Made by a program: the position numbers and the translations under genes
Source of the DNA: Ceraceosorus guamensis
Lineage: Eukaryota > Basidiomycota > Exobasidiomycetes > Ceraceosorales > Ceraceosoraceae
DNA length: 39,348 bases
NCBI RefSeq assembly: GCF_003144195.1
Contig: NW_020290123.1
Location: 1 to 39,348 of the forward strand
Direction: 5' to 3'
Part shown: in pieces, positions 18,601 through 30,336 of the stretch
How the letters are laid out: every line of letters starts with the position of its first letter
Numbering within the stretch: the stretch's first letter is position 1
Notes under the pieces: model-generated
The model's database searches: none
Seen by the model: only the letters and a program-made list of their open reading frames with translations
Told to the model about the DNA's origin: nothing

Positions 18601-21600
18601 TTCACCGCAGTGCATGCCGACCCGATGCCTGACGCAGATGTTCAGGAGGAACCAACGGAGGAGGTCTCCGACAAGATTTTGTTCATCATCAACAATCTCT
18701 CGCCCAGCAACATCGAGTCGAAGCTGGTCGAGGCGAGGCGATTGGTGAAGCCAGCGCTGCATCACTGGCTCTCTGCGTACCTGGTGCTGCAGCGGGTGAG
18801 CATCGAGCCGAACAACCACGAGCTGTACACGCAATTCATCGATGGCTTGGATTCCGCTGCAACGCTCCTCCGCCACATTCTGCACGAGACACTGTCCAAA
18901 GTTGAGGTACTACTCAATTCGGACAAGACCGTCTCGTCCACGACCGAACGTACCTTGCTCAAGAACCTCGCCTCGTGGCTGGGAGGTCTGACGCTGGCTC
19001 GCAATAAGCCGATTCGTCACCGTAACATTGCTTTCAAAGACTTGCTCATCCAGGGCTACGACAGCAACCGTCTCATCGTGGCAATTCCTTTTGTTTGCAA
19101 ATTGCTGGAACAGTGTCCTCGATCCAAAGTGTTCGTGCCGCCGAATCCTTGGCTGATGTCTGTGCTCAAGCTGCTTGCCGAGCTCTACCATTTCGCTGAA
19201 CTCAAACTAAATCTCAAATTCGAGATCGAGGTCCTTTGCAAGACGTTGTCTATTGACCTTACGAAGCTGGAATCGACGACGACGCTTCGAACTCGACCAG
19301 ATGAGCTCGCTGCCGCTGCGCAGCTTGAAATGGAACAGCAACAACACATGCTCGAGCAGCAGCGCCTTCAGCAGCAACGCGATCAGCAGCATCTTCAGCA
19401 GCAACAGCAGTTTGCCGCGCGCCAGCAGCAGCCTCATCAGCTGCAGCAAGGCCCATATGGCCAGCAGCCTAACCAACAGCAGCTGCAATACGCCCAGCAG
19501 CAGCAACGTTTGGCTCAGCCCCAGCATATGCATCCTCACCAAGGACAGCAGCAGGGAGCCCAGCAGCTTGCTCAGGACTTCGACCGCTTGTCGATGGCAA
19601 ATGCTGGCACGTATGGCCCAGGCGGCATGCGCACAATGCCAAACGATGCTCAGCGCAGCAGAGTTGCAACCCTCGCGTCGCAGCAACAGCAGCAACAGAT
19701 TTCTCAGCACCATCAACAGCACGCTCTTCTGCAACAGCAGCAGCAACAGCAGCTGCAGCAGCCTCAACAACATGCTCAAGCGCAACGCGAGCCCCAACAG
19801 GCTCCTGCTGCTGGTGCCCAATCGTACTCAGAGTCGTTGGAGCTCACGCTGCAGAATTTGTCAGCGTACCTTGTCTTCAGCCCACAGCTTTCCGAGGTGT
19901 CCTCTAGCCCAGCTCTGAAGCAGATCATCCATGTCGCTATCGAGCGTGCCATCCGAGAGATCACTGCTCCCGTGGTAGAGCGCTCAGTCACCATAGCATC
20001 GATTTCTTCGCGGGAGTTGGTGCTCAAGGATTTCGCAATGGAAGGCGATGAGGAGAAAATGCGCAAAGCTGCCCACCAGATGTCGCAGAATCTAGCAGGA
20101 AGTCTCGCTCTGGTCACCTGCAAAGAGCCGCTTCGCATTAGCATGGTCACTCAAGCCCGTTCCTTGCTCGCCCAGAGCGGTGTCACAGAGCAAGCGCTGC
20201 CAGAATCCGTTCTCACGTCTGTCATGGGCGACAATTTGGAACTCGCCTGCTCGATTGTGGAGCGCGCAGCCATGGACAAAGCTTTGCCAGAGGTCGACAG
20301 CGGGCTGGATGGCGCGTACGCTGCCAGGCGCGACCATCGCGCGCGCAGCAGGGGCTACTACTGGGATAGTCAGGCCTTGACCACCTCTCAATACGTCGCC
20401 ACGCTGCCCGATTACCTGCGCCTGAAGCCCGAAGGTCTTCTGCCTGAACAGCTTCGAGTGTATGATGACTTTGGCAAGACAAGTGGGATCTCGTCCCCTG
20501 ACGCACCGGCCGAACGCGATCAGCCTTCCGCAGAAGGTAACGGAGTGTCGCCACAATCAAGTGTCGGACCTGGGCAGCTCGTCGCGGGCAGCCTATCGCC
20601 CCAACAGAGCCTGGAGCGCTTCAACCACCTCCTGTCGGAGCTTGAAAGGCTTCTTCAACAGGCGTCTCCTGCAGCAACGCTTGCCTCTTTGCCGCCGGAC
20701 GACGGCTTGCGCAACATCATCCGCCAGGTGCCCATCCTAGCCGCTGCGTCCACTAGCCGCGACGCGACCGCCTTCGCATTCTCGCACAAGGTGGTCCAGC
20801 TACTGTACAAGTCGGAAAGCCGACTTGCTCGCGAGGCGCACGTCTTGCTCCTGGAGCGTCTGTGCGAGCTGTCTGCACGCGTGGCGAAGGAAGTGACGCA
20901 GTGGATTATCTACGCAGAGGACGAACGCAAGTTCAACGTTCCGGTCGCCGCCACACTGATTCGGACTGGCATTGTCAACATTGTCGAGCACGACCAACAG
21001 CTGGCCAAGTTGATTCTGCGGGACTTCAAGTCTAGCGTGGTGGATTTCTCTGCTCGCCTTGCGCTTGAGTGCCTCAAGGAGCCAGCATGCGCCACCCGCG
21101 GTCAGCTCATGCATTCGTTGGACGCTCTCGCGCAGGCTGACCGCCTCGGCAAGTCAACAGAAGCGAGCGCATTCTTGCTTTCAGAAATCGAGACTGGGCG
21201 TCTGACCAAAGCTCAGACCGACGTCACCAATTCTGCTTTACGCGAACAGCTCGCTTACTGCTTTGCGGAATGGGTACGTCTCTTCCAGCAGTCACCAAAC
21301 CCGGAGAAAGTATTCGTCAACTTCGTCACTCAATTGCAGCAACAAGGCATCCTCAAAGGAGAAGATATCTCCTCCATGTTCTACAGGGTGTGTACGGAAG
21401 TCGGGGTCGACAGCTACATCAAGCAAAAGGCGTTGGGCGGCACCTTCGGAACAGGCATCTTCTCGCCGATCGACGCTTTTTCGAAGCTTGTAGTTTTGCT
21501 GATCAAGCATCACTCAGATCCTAGTGGTACGGATAACGAGCAGGCCAGAGCGCATTACTTGACCAAAATTCTGTCAATCATCGTCTTGGTCTTGGCCCAA

Positions 21601-22941
21601 TCGCACGAGGAGCTTGGCGCGCACTTTCAACAGAAGCCATTCTTCCGTCTCTTCAGCAGTCTTTTGCACGATTTCCATGCCGCTTCCTCCTCGCTCGGCA
21701 ACACGTACATGAGAGCACTGCTGGCCATCGCGAACACTTTGAACACGCTGCAGCCGTCGTTCTTCCCAGGCTTCACCTTCTCGTGGATGGCGCTCACGTC
21801 CCACAGATTGTTCATGCCGAAGCTGCTGGGCGTGCCTCTGGAGCGCGACGCGTCCAGAGTCACGCTGCACTCCGAAGCTCAAGCCGCATTTCTGCGACTC
21901 TACAGCAGTCTCTTGCACTTCGCTGCGCCCTTCATCCGCACAGCAGTATTGCAAGACACGTCTCGCGAGCTGTACCGCGGCTTGTTGCGCATCACCTTGG
22001 TGCTCCTACACGACTTCCCGGACTTCCTGAGCACCCATCATCAGGCGCTTTGCGACGGAATCCCCATCTCGTGTGTGCAGCTGCGCAACGTCGTACTCGC
22101 AGCCTATCCGCCACGCCGAGAACGTCTTCCAGATCCATTCACTGCAAGCGTGACCATTGATCGACTTCCCGAGGCGGCAATCTTGCCGATCATCCCTCGC
22201 GGTTACACGCATAGCTTGGAGGGCCAGTCTCGAGGCTTCAAGAGTGCTTTGGATTCATATCTCGGCCAACGAGCTCCTGCCTCCTTCTTGTCTAGCTTGA
22301 AGACGGCTCTGTTCTCTCCTGTGGCCAACTCGGAGCCGGTCGATTACAGCAAGGGCGAGTTGCGTTACGATTATGAGTTGATCAACGCCTTCGTACTTCA
22401 TGTGGGAATAGCGGCAGCAGCAGCTCAAGATGGTCTTCTCAACAGCCAGCCTCGAACGGATGTCGGCCTCGTCATCTTTAGACACCTCATGGCCGATGCG
22501 GACGCTGAGGGCCGTTACTTGGTGCTGACTGCCGCCGCTAATCAGCTGCGCTATCCGAATAGGCACACTGCCTACTTCAGTTGCCTATTGCTGCACCTTT
22601 ACGGTGAGACCACAGAGACTGATGTTACGGTTCAAGAGCAGATCGCCCGCGTCTTGATCGAGAGGATGGTCGCAGCGCGACCTCATCCGTGGGGACTGTT
22701 GATGACGGCGTTCGAGCTGCTGCGTAATCCGCGCTTCGTCCTACCACAAAATGCTCCTCGCGAGATCGAGCTTATGTTGCGGCATATGCGTGCGGATCTG
22801 ACTCAACAGACCCAGACGGATGGCCAGCCTGATGGGCGCGCCCATTCCTACAACAACAGCAACCAGCAATATGCTGTACATCGGATCAACGGAGACAGCG
22901 AAGGTGATCGAGCCGGCGAGGTGGGTGCTGCAAGAGCCTGA
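15663..22941 (+). CDS. NOT1: CCR4-NOT complex scaffold subunit NOT1 (CNOT1)
   Basis: NOT1 holds together the CCR4-NOT deadenylase, which shortens mRNA poly(A) tails. Exons visible: about 15663-15880, 15963-16495, 16596-17295, 17376-17996 and 18082-22941, with introns of 82, 100, 80 and 85 nt. Every junction keeps phase and joins family sequence. These give about 2309 residues; human CNOT1 has 2376. The first exon is preceded by an in-frame stop (15656) and has no ATG, so a short N-terminal exon is missing from this model. Domains in order: N-terminal HEAT region, including LDVAQDLK and DVAALASRREYLNLDKWL; the HEAT/TTP-binding region (FDLYYPPRELAMTAVVFG); the MIF4G CAF1-binding domain (about 883-1085, with SIEPNNHELY and KLNLKFEIEVLCK); a Gln-rich linker (about 1107-1265); DUF3819, the CAF40-binding module (AAHQMSQNLAGSLALVTCKEPL); a helical connector; and the NOT-module C-terminal domain (LLRITLVLLHDFPDFL, EGRYLVLTAAANQLRYPN, RPHPWGLLMTAFELL). 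Confidence 0.93.
19330..19808 (+). repeat. CAG/CAA-rich Gln tract inside NOT1
   Basis: This in-frame stretch codes for about 160 residues dominated by Gln with Leu, His, Ala and Pro. It is split by a non-Gln island around residues LAQDFDRLSMANAG (about 19563-19660). It lies exactly between the CAF1-binding MIF4G domain and the CAF40-binding DUF3819, which in other species is a disordered linker. Mixed CAG and CAA codons limit repeat slippage and suggest the tract is kept by selection. The antisense strand shows a Leu-rich open frame that is only its shadow. Confidence 0.85.
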
Positions 22942-24200
22942 TAGGACTGCTTCGTCGCTCTGAGGCCTTCGACCGACCAGCTCCAGCCGCGCACACTCTG
23001 CTCGCTTCACGTGCCGTCACCTGTGTCTCGTTGCTACGACGCTGTATGGACTACGGTCCGCATCAAAATGTGGTTCAAACTCTTCCGACTGACTCAATGC
23101 CACTATACAAGAATCCTCAATCCAATCACCTCCGGAACCCTCAAGCAGGTGCCACCCAAGTTCTAGCAACAGAGACCGTCCATCGACTTTATCCCGTCAC
23201 GGTGCTTCTCGGTAGAATCGACGAACTGTCAAAAGTAGCACGAATGTCCCTATGCACGCACGTTTCTCCCCTCTCTTCTTCCTAAGTCTGTGGCACTTCA
23301 ATGCTCGCAAATCAATGACCTGTCTCAATATTCGCGTGCTAGTGACCACGCGTAAGGTGTGCACCCATAGCGTCTCCAATTTCGCTCGCGAAACGCTGGC
23401 GTTGACAGAATCAATCAAGCCACCAGGACACTGAGGAATATAAAGCACTGGCCTTCGCCTGGAGGGTTGAAAAGGATTGATACGCTTATCTGCGCAGAGC
23501 AGTGCTTGCCCGCCTTACAGAATGCTGCACCTGCATACTGGATGGACTACTATACACATACGACACGCAGGCTCGCGTGGGAAGGATGGAGCTCGCTGTA
23601 AGCAAAGAGGTGTGGGTTTGAGCAGAAGCTTGGCACCAGCTTCTGGTTGCCACCACTCTTCATGGCCGTGTTCTCGCAGTGTGATTGCAAAGTCAAACTT
23701 GTCAACGCTGACCGATATTGCCAGCCCTGGCTTCGATGAACAGCCTCTTGAGAAACGAGTGGTGCACGGCACTATCCGCGTGGTACCAGAAAGCCAAGAC
23801 TTTCGGTGAGAGACGATCGGCCAGAACACGGCATTGGTCAGCTCATGCTGTCATACGCGGAGGCGACGGCTGTCATTCGTGGTAGATCCACGAACTAAAG
23901 CGGCTAGCTCGGCAATCGTTCGAGCTCTGCACGAATTTGAACGCATCGAAAATTATCGTGCCGCTTACGCTTGGAGGCCAGATGACGTGGGAAGTTGCAT
24001 GTCGGAAGGCAAACGAGATTGCGGGGGTTACCGAATACAATTGTGAAAGGATGCTCTAGGTTACATGATGACCCAAGAAGGCGGGTGTTGTCGCTTTTGA
24101 TGAGACTGCTTGAAGAGAGGCGATGCTGAATGCGCGGGCGACGTAGGGGCGATCTGACGGCTGATGAGTGACTCTGGACTACATTAAGGCTGAGTGATGT
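22942..24200. other. Convergent intergenic region, nothing recognised
   Basis: It separates the plus-strand NOT1 gene from the minus-strand KAR5 gene and should hold both 3' ends. The longest open frames, about 105-110 codons near 23.5-23.8 kb on both strands, overlap each other and show no domain. At 1.26 kb it is long for a convergent gap in this genome, so a small noncoding or fast-evolving gene is possible but unsupported. Confidence 0.45.
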
Positions 24201-26535
24201 CTAGTCTTCCGTGGCTGTAACCGAGCTGGCGCGTGACGAGGGAGATGGTGGTGGCACGGGTAGGTTGCGAGAAAAGAGAGGTGCAGCGGAGGAGCTGCTT
24301 GGCGATTGGCTGTGTGCCAGCGGGTGAGGTGGCTTCGGCCCTCCTGGGACGTCAGGGGCTGTGAGGTGAATTGGTGAATTCAAGAGGAACTGTAGGATCC
24401 TTTGTTCTCGTTGACAATTAGCGACACGAGTTGGACGTATTTCCGTGATTCTTGACGTCTTGCGTCGCGATGGATTCGAGGTAGAAGCTTGCTCGATGTC
24501 CTGTGCATGTCGCACCATACGCGACCCAATACGAGCCAGCAGTGGTCGCGCTGCCTTTGATGAGAGAGCGATCAGACACAAAGCTAGTCCCTAAAGATGC
24601 CAGCCGAGTCAAAACGATATGAGCCGCGACTCAGAGCACCGCAAGAGTCTCTACTGAAACGCACCACCAAATGACGAGCACAGTAGTACGCTGCTTGGAA
24701 CAGGAGCAGCGTAATAAAAGCCAAGCCGCGCGCTGAAAAGGCGATGGTGGTAGCGATGCCCGAAGGCATGAATGATTCCACGAAGGAGGCTGGGCGGGAC
24801 ATCAAATTGGTCAGAGACTAGGAGCACACGAGCTGTAGATGCGCACCAAAGGTGCTCACCTGGAGACAGAGTGTCAACGAGCTGCTCGAGACCGCCTCGG
24901 CGGTTCCAGAAGCTTGGGGCGCCAATGTCTGGCAGTCCGATCAGTCGCAAAGCCAAGGATTGCCAGGAATACCCTTCGGTAGCGCGAGCGGTCGCGTTCA
25001 CGATGGCTAGCTGCGCCAGCAAGTTCTCGCTGAGCCTCGCGAGGCCCTCGCCGAGTCGCTTGACGTGAGCCTCGTGTTCCGTCTCCGCCACTGCAGAGAG
25101 AGCTTTCCTGTGTTGATGGCTCTCCGCAGCAGCCTCGATGCTTGAGCGCAGCGATTCGATGGCGTGGCCCGCGTCGCTTGAAGCAACGCGGAGGCGTCCC
25201 ATTGCTTTGAGGCCGTATTCATAGGACTTCTGATTCATCTCGATGCTTGCGGAAAGTGAACCCTTTAGCTGCTCTGTTGAACGAAGTATCGATGCCACAT
25301 GCGCTTTCGCTTTGGTTGTCAGCTCTGCTACGTGGAAGTCGACCGCTCCATGCATCAAGTTTAGCAGCTCTGCTGATACAGAATTGAGCTGGGCCTCGAC
25401 GAGGGAATGATGCTGAAAACGGATAGCGTGCTGTTAGAACTTTTGAAATGATTCAGCGCCCCAAGGCGTTGCTCACTTTCAAAGCAGCCTCATGGAGAGC
25501 GTCCGTGGCAGCTTTATCACGGGCTTGCGCTTCTTCGTTCATGCGAGCACGCGCTTGCTGCTCGAATTGCTTCGTGCTTGCTTCGCGGGCCTTCAACAGT
25601 TCCAGTAGCGCCTTCTTCTCACGGGCCAGGCTTGCGTACAGCTGTCGCGCTTCGTCTGCCCAAAGAGGCGAGCTTATTAGCAGACCGCACCGCAGAGGAT
25701 GCATGCGCCGCGACTGACCAACTTCACGCAACTGGCCAAATGCAAGACACAACGTGACGATGTCGCGCAAGTGACCACTGTAGCTGGCCCATAGCTGGGG
25801 GCTTCTTGACAAGGCTCTACGACAGACAGTGAGTGGTTGTCAGGGTGGTTCTTCCCAAGTACCGCAGAACTGTGCGGAGCGGTACTGATACTCACTCTAC
25901 ACAAGCTGACGGCTCAGAGTGCTCGGCAAGCCGTGTGCACTCCAAAGGGACGGACAATCTTGCGGTAGAGATTTCACATAGAGTCATGGCGATGGCAGCT
26001 GTATTGGATGAGAGGTCTAAGACAATCGGCGGCAAAAGAGTGACTTCGGCCCCATGCAAGACGCTCAGTCACGCACCTCGCGTTCGTGCGCCTTGTCTGT
26101 CTTTGATGTCATTGCAGTGCGATGGCGACGCTGCATCCAAGAGGCAGTCCGGATTTTTTTCGTACTCTTGGAGGGCTACGTGCGCACGAGAGAAGACGGC
26201 AGAGTACATTGAGGCTGGCAGGTCGAGTTGCGCGGCATCTGATGGCCAAAATGTGAGCTCTGATACACGACATTCCAGCATGTATGCGGTTGTCATGCGT
26301 GACGATGCTCACTTGGAAATGCTGCATTTTGATTGATGTGATTGTCGTCTGTAGAAGCTTGGGAATGCAACATTCCTCCGCTCCGAAGCGGAGTGTCACC
26401 TTGTTGAACGTCGTGGGTAGCTTGAGTCGCCGATGATGCTGCAGTCTGGCCCCACAACGCGAAAGTGGGATGTATGCTCGACGGTGATAGCACCAAGAGC
26501 AGTGTCAAGAATACCGATTTCGTGCCGAACAGCAT
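24201..26535 (-). CDS. KAR5: Nuclear membrane fusion protein KAR5/Tht1
   Basis: KAR5 family proteins act in the nuclear envelope/ER to fuse nuclear membranes in karyogamy after mating. Eight exons give 616 residues: 26313-26535, 26077-26238, 25896-26016, 25719-25816, 25477-25655, 24860-25412, 24665-24789 and 24201-24590. The introns (74, 60, 79, 63, 64, 70 and 74 nt) have GTGAGC/GTGCGT/GTGAGT/GTCAGT donors and AG acceptors, and all phases agree. Order: signal peptide (hydrophobic FLTLLLVLSP, then FALW); the family's Cys-rich luminal domain (NPDCLLDAA, AIAMTLCEISTARLSVPLEC, then the signature CVEALSRSPQLWASYSG across the exon 3/4 join); a long Ala/Glu/Arg-rich coiled coil (about 200-400); two hydrophobic segments (about 456-480 and 488-506), the second restored only by splicing exons 7 and 8; and a Ser/Pro-rich tail. 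The signature and topology are diagnostic. Individual splice sites are read by eye. Confidence 0.88.
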
Positions 26536-27466
26536 CTTCGCAGCACGAACCCCACTTCAAGTCGATAAAACTATACCGGGCGTGCACAACACTTACTCGC
26601 CGCCTCCACGGGCAGGCTTATGAGTCTTGGCTTGTGTTTGAATGCTGCTCATCTCCAGCACTGGAGCACAGACGCTAGACAAGGGCTTTCAGGAGGCTTG
26701 GTAGCATACAGACGGAGCTATGAAGGCTTCTTCCATTGGCGATTCGCTTTCCTTGACCCGCCAGACTTGCGCGTGTTGAAGGTCAACGTTTTTCTAGCGC
26801 GTCTTTGCAGGCCAGGCCTTGAAGCGGGTCGGTGGGCTGATGGCACTGCAGTTGACGGTCAGTGCAGCGCTGATGCTGGCGCACAGAGGCCAGAGAGAGT
26901 CCTCTGACAGGAGAGGGGATGATGGATGGAAGTCATGATTCAGTTGCCTGATAGAGGGCAAGCATGGCGTGAATCTCGCACAGCTATATATAGGCGCTGC
27001 TTCCGTGCGGGGGACCAAGCCTACACGGCGCGGCTCGAAATCGTGGGTTTATAGCCGCGGGCCATCCCGCGCTTATAATTCCTGAAGCTGCGCTGATGCC
27101 TGCATGCGTTGCGCGCGCGGGGGACGCGGCTGCCTGATGCTCACGCGCGCACACGCAGCTGCAGGAACTGCGAGATAAGCGCCTTGGCGCCTCAGGCAGG
27201 CGAGTCCGGTTCCCACACCTATCGCGGAACTTGTCCAGCGCTCGTTGTATATAGATTGGAAGTAGATTTGCCAGAGGAGGCCTTCCTCCCCTCGACCATC
27301 ATATTAGCCTGCAAATTTGTGCTCCAACTTGGTTGGAGTCCATCCTGAAGCTCGTTCAACTGGAGGCCGCTCGCATCCGCATCCCCTCCGTCCGGGAACG
27401 GAGCACGCTTCTCTCTCCTCCCGGCGCAAGGCAACAAGAGATCATACAGAGCAAGGTACACTAAGA
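26536..27466. promoter_or_regulatory. Divergent promoter region of KAR5 and the permease
   Basis: This gap separates two start codons that point away from each other, so it should hold both promoters. TATA-like tracts occur near 26985 and at 27248-27253. The latter lies 214 bp upstream of the permease ATG and is oriented for it. No gene is supported inside. GC/CG-rich alternating stretches occur around 27100-27160. Confidence 0.45.
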
Positions 27467-29651
27467 ATGTCGAGCACTTTGCAAGAGAAGGAGATCAAGG
27501 ATGACAACAAGAAGGTCGAGGAAGCGGTGGAAGAAGGCGAAAGTGCGGACGCGGACACGAGGCTAGAAGCATTAGGCTACGCGCCCGAGATGCGTCGCAA
27601 TCTTTCCACCATAGCGGTGCTAGGCATGGGGGCCAGCATCATCGCAGCGCCATTCGGTCTCACCACATCCGCGAGCTTTGCGCTCGTGAATGGAGGAGCT
27701 GCTAGCTATGTGTGGTGAGCACTAGTAGCATCAGGACAATGCTTGTGCAAGGCCTCCAGTACTGACGACACCCTCGCCTCTGCGTGTCTAGGGGTTGGAT
27801 TTTCTTATCAATTGTTTCCCTTGCTATCGCTGCTTCTCTCGGAGAGATTTGTAGCCTTTATCCTACGTCTGGAGGAGTCTAGTGAGCAGTAGTCTGGACT
27901 ACTTGGTGTCGTTTCACTTTGTCACTGATCAAGTCTTCTATTTTAAAGCGTCTGGACCGCTCATTTGGCGCCCAGCAAGCAGTCGGCCATCATCGCTTCC
28001 TACATCGTTGGCTGGCTCAGCTGCATCGCTAACATTCTTCTTTGCTTGTCCATCGCTTTCGGAGAAGCGCAGCTCATCATGGCTGCGATTTCGCTGTTTA
28101 GGGATCAGAATTGGACTCCTGAAGCTTGGCAGACGATTCTCTGCTTTTGGGCAGTACTACTCGTCGCTGCGGCAGTGAACGCTTTCGGAGTCAAGAGCAA
28201 GTCGCTTGAGCCCATCAACGTTGCTAGCATCTGGTGGACTGCTGGCGCCTCACTCATTATCCTCGTCACAACCTTGGCGATGTCGGATGTAAAAAGGAGC
28301 GCGTCGGATGTGTTTGTACAGTGGAACAACACCTCTGGTTGGCCGGACGGATGGTCCTGGTTTGTGGGGCTGCTCACACCCGCATACGTGCTGACAGGTG
28401 AGCTGCATGGACCGTTCGCGCTTCGAACTCCACTGATCGGCCTCTCTCTGCGACTTCTTAGGTTATGGAACCATATCAAATTTGTGTGAAGAAGTGCGAC
28501 AGCCCGAGCGAGCTGTGCCACGAGCGATGCTTGGATCCGTGGTCGTCGCGTCTCTGAATGGCTTGGCGTTCATTCTGCCTTTGACGTTTGTGTTCCCTTC
28601 GCCCTCTGAACTCGAGGCGGCTTTGGAGGCGGCCTCAGGACTGGTCCCTTACGTCTTTGCCCAAGCTACTGGCACTGCAGGTGGTGCATTTGGCCTCTTG
28701 TTCCTCGTCCTTGGCATCGGCTTGTTCGCGAGCATCTCATCCTTCACAGTTGCTTTCAGATGCATTTGGGCTTTTTCTCGAGATGGAGGTAAGGTTTCAC
28801 GCGATGCTCAAGCGTCGCATCCACGCCTTTGACTCGACTAACGCTGGCTTGGCGCGACGCATCTTCGTCATTCGCAGGACTGCCGGGAAGCCGTTGGCTG
28901 AGAAGGGTAGACCCGCGGCTCATCGTCCCACTCAATAGTTTGATTGTCTCTACGGTCATCATTGGGCTTCTGGGCTTGATTTATCTCGGCGCCACGTCTG
29001 CATTCAATGCGTTTACGGGCTCCTGTACTGTGAGTATCTGCATGGAAAAGACTTTACCCTGGCAGACCGTTAAATTGCAATGTCATCGAGTCCCCCACAG
29101 ATTCTTCTCGGCGTATCGTACGTTGTGCCCATCGCTATGTTGCTCAGCAGAAGACGAGCACCAGTCCGATTTGCTTCGTGGGGACTTGGAAGATTGGGTT
29201 GGATCGCCAATGTGTGCGTGTCACCCTTCGTTTCCGTAATCAATCCAGCTGACAAGATGTGCCTCTTCATCGATGCTAACCTTTGTCCCCATCGCGTAGC
29301 GTGGCTCTTGCATGGGTCTTGTTTAGCATTATTCTGTTCTGCTTTCCAACCACAGCATCGATCACCCCGGCCTCGATGAATTACGTGAGGCGTGTCGGCC
29401 GGCGCTGCTGATCGAGTGTCGCGAAGCGAAGCTGATGGTCATGCATCCACCCAGGCATCGGTGGTCGTGTCCTTCTTTGCTGCATTTGCGGCTGTCTTCT
29501 ACTTCACAATTGCCCGCACACGCTACCAGGTGAGTTCGCCTGCGACAATCTTGAGGTAAGGTCAACCTGCAATGAACTCAACAACCGTTCCTGTGCCCGT
29601 CCGCTTCTCCAGGGCCCATTAGGAGCTGGTCAGCACGGAGACCGAGCATAG
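27467..29651 (+). CDS. APC-superfamily amino acid/GABA-type permease
   Basis: This plasma-membrane (or vacuolar) transporter of the fungal amino acid/choline/GABA permease branch (Uga4/Hnm1-like) has 525 residues. Exons: 27467-27714, 27792-27881, 27949-28397, 28462-28788, 28878-29029, 29101-29213, 29300-29384, 29455-29529 and 29613-29651. The eight introns are 64-89 nt, none divisible by three, so any retention breaks the frame. After a charged cytosolic N-terminus (about 45 residues) comes the family start, LEALGYAPEMRRNLSTIAVLGMG, with about twelve hydrophobic segments. Family marks: GEICSLYPTSGGVYVW across exons 2/3, GYGTISNLCEEVRQPERAVPRA across exons 3/4, VPLNSL in exon 5, and FCFPTTASITPASMNY in exon 7. 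The tail is short. GYG replaces the more usual GYD before the EE..P...P motif. Substrate cannot be read from sequence; GABA, polyamine, choline and amino acids are all possible. Confidence 0.9.
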
Positions 29652-30336
29652 ACAAGAAGAGTTCTCAACAATTGCACGCATGCCCCCTCGCCGACGCCAC
29701 GTGTGTCGCTGCTTCAAACCTTGTCACGCCTTCCGAGGTGATTGCTGCTTCTTGGCGATGTGTCCGATCTGGTTTTGTTTGTCGTCCACTGTTGTGGCTA
29801 TGCGGGCGCGCAATGCATGCCGCGAATGATTCGCTGTGTATGCGTTCGCGAGGTCTCGCCTGGAGAGAGAAGCACGATTTGTGATTGTAAGTGCGCATCA
29901 CGAATGTGGCAGGTTGCGTGAGCACTCGGCAAATTTGAGGAGGCCTAACGCTACACGTGATCTTCGCTAGAGTGCGCTAGCGCGGCGCAGCAGCCCATGC
30001 ACATGCCTCAACAGCATCAGCTGTAGGTGATGGACGTGACGTGTACTTGTGGCTGAAGCATTCACGACTCAGTCGGAGCTAGTCCACTCACAGTCAGTGC
30101 GGTGCGGGCTTTCCAACAAAACCATCACACCTCACAAGTCACCATTCCACGTACACTCGTGCCTCTGCCTTCACCTTAAGACCCGGCGCTCCTGACTTAC
30201 CTGTCGGTACTGGCCCGGAAGCATCCAACGACGGGCTCTGCTGGCCTGTGCGACCCGATCTTCAGCTGATTGCATCGACAAGTAGAAGTAGAGTAGTCAG
30301 ACGCCTGTTGACTGAAGAGCAGGTCAAGGTCACGTC
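29652..30336. other. Intergenic, promoter of the ARF-GEF gene
   Basis: This is the region between the permease stop and the GEA start codon. No further gene, RNA or repeat is recognised. Confidence 0.5.

Noticed and set aside
19207-19821. Minus-strand Leu-rich ORF of 204 codons
   Set aside because: It is the antisense of the Gln-rich part of NOT1. CAG read backwards gives CTG leucine runs.
23477-24046. Possible small genes between NOT1 and KAR5
   Set aside because: Open frames overlap on both strands without domains, signal peptide or consistent splice sites.
24651-25358. Separate 235-residue gene
   Set aside because: It is exon 6 of KAR5 plus read-through into an intron. Splicing to exon 7 restores a membrane segment.
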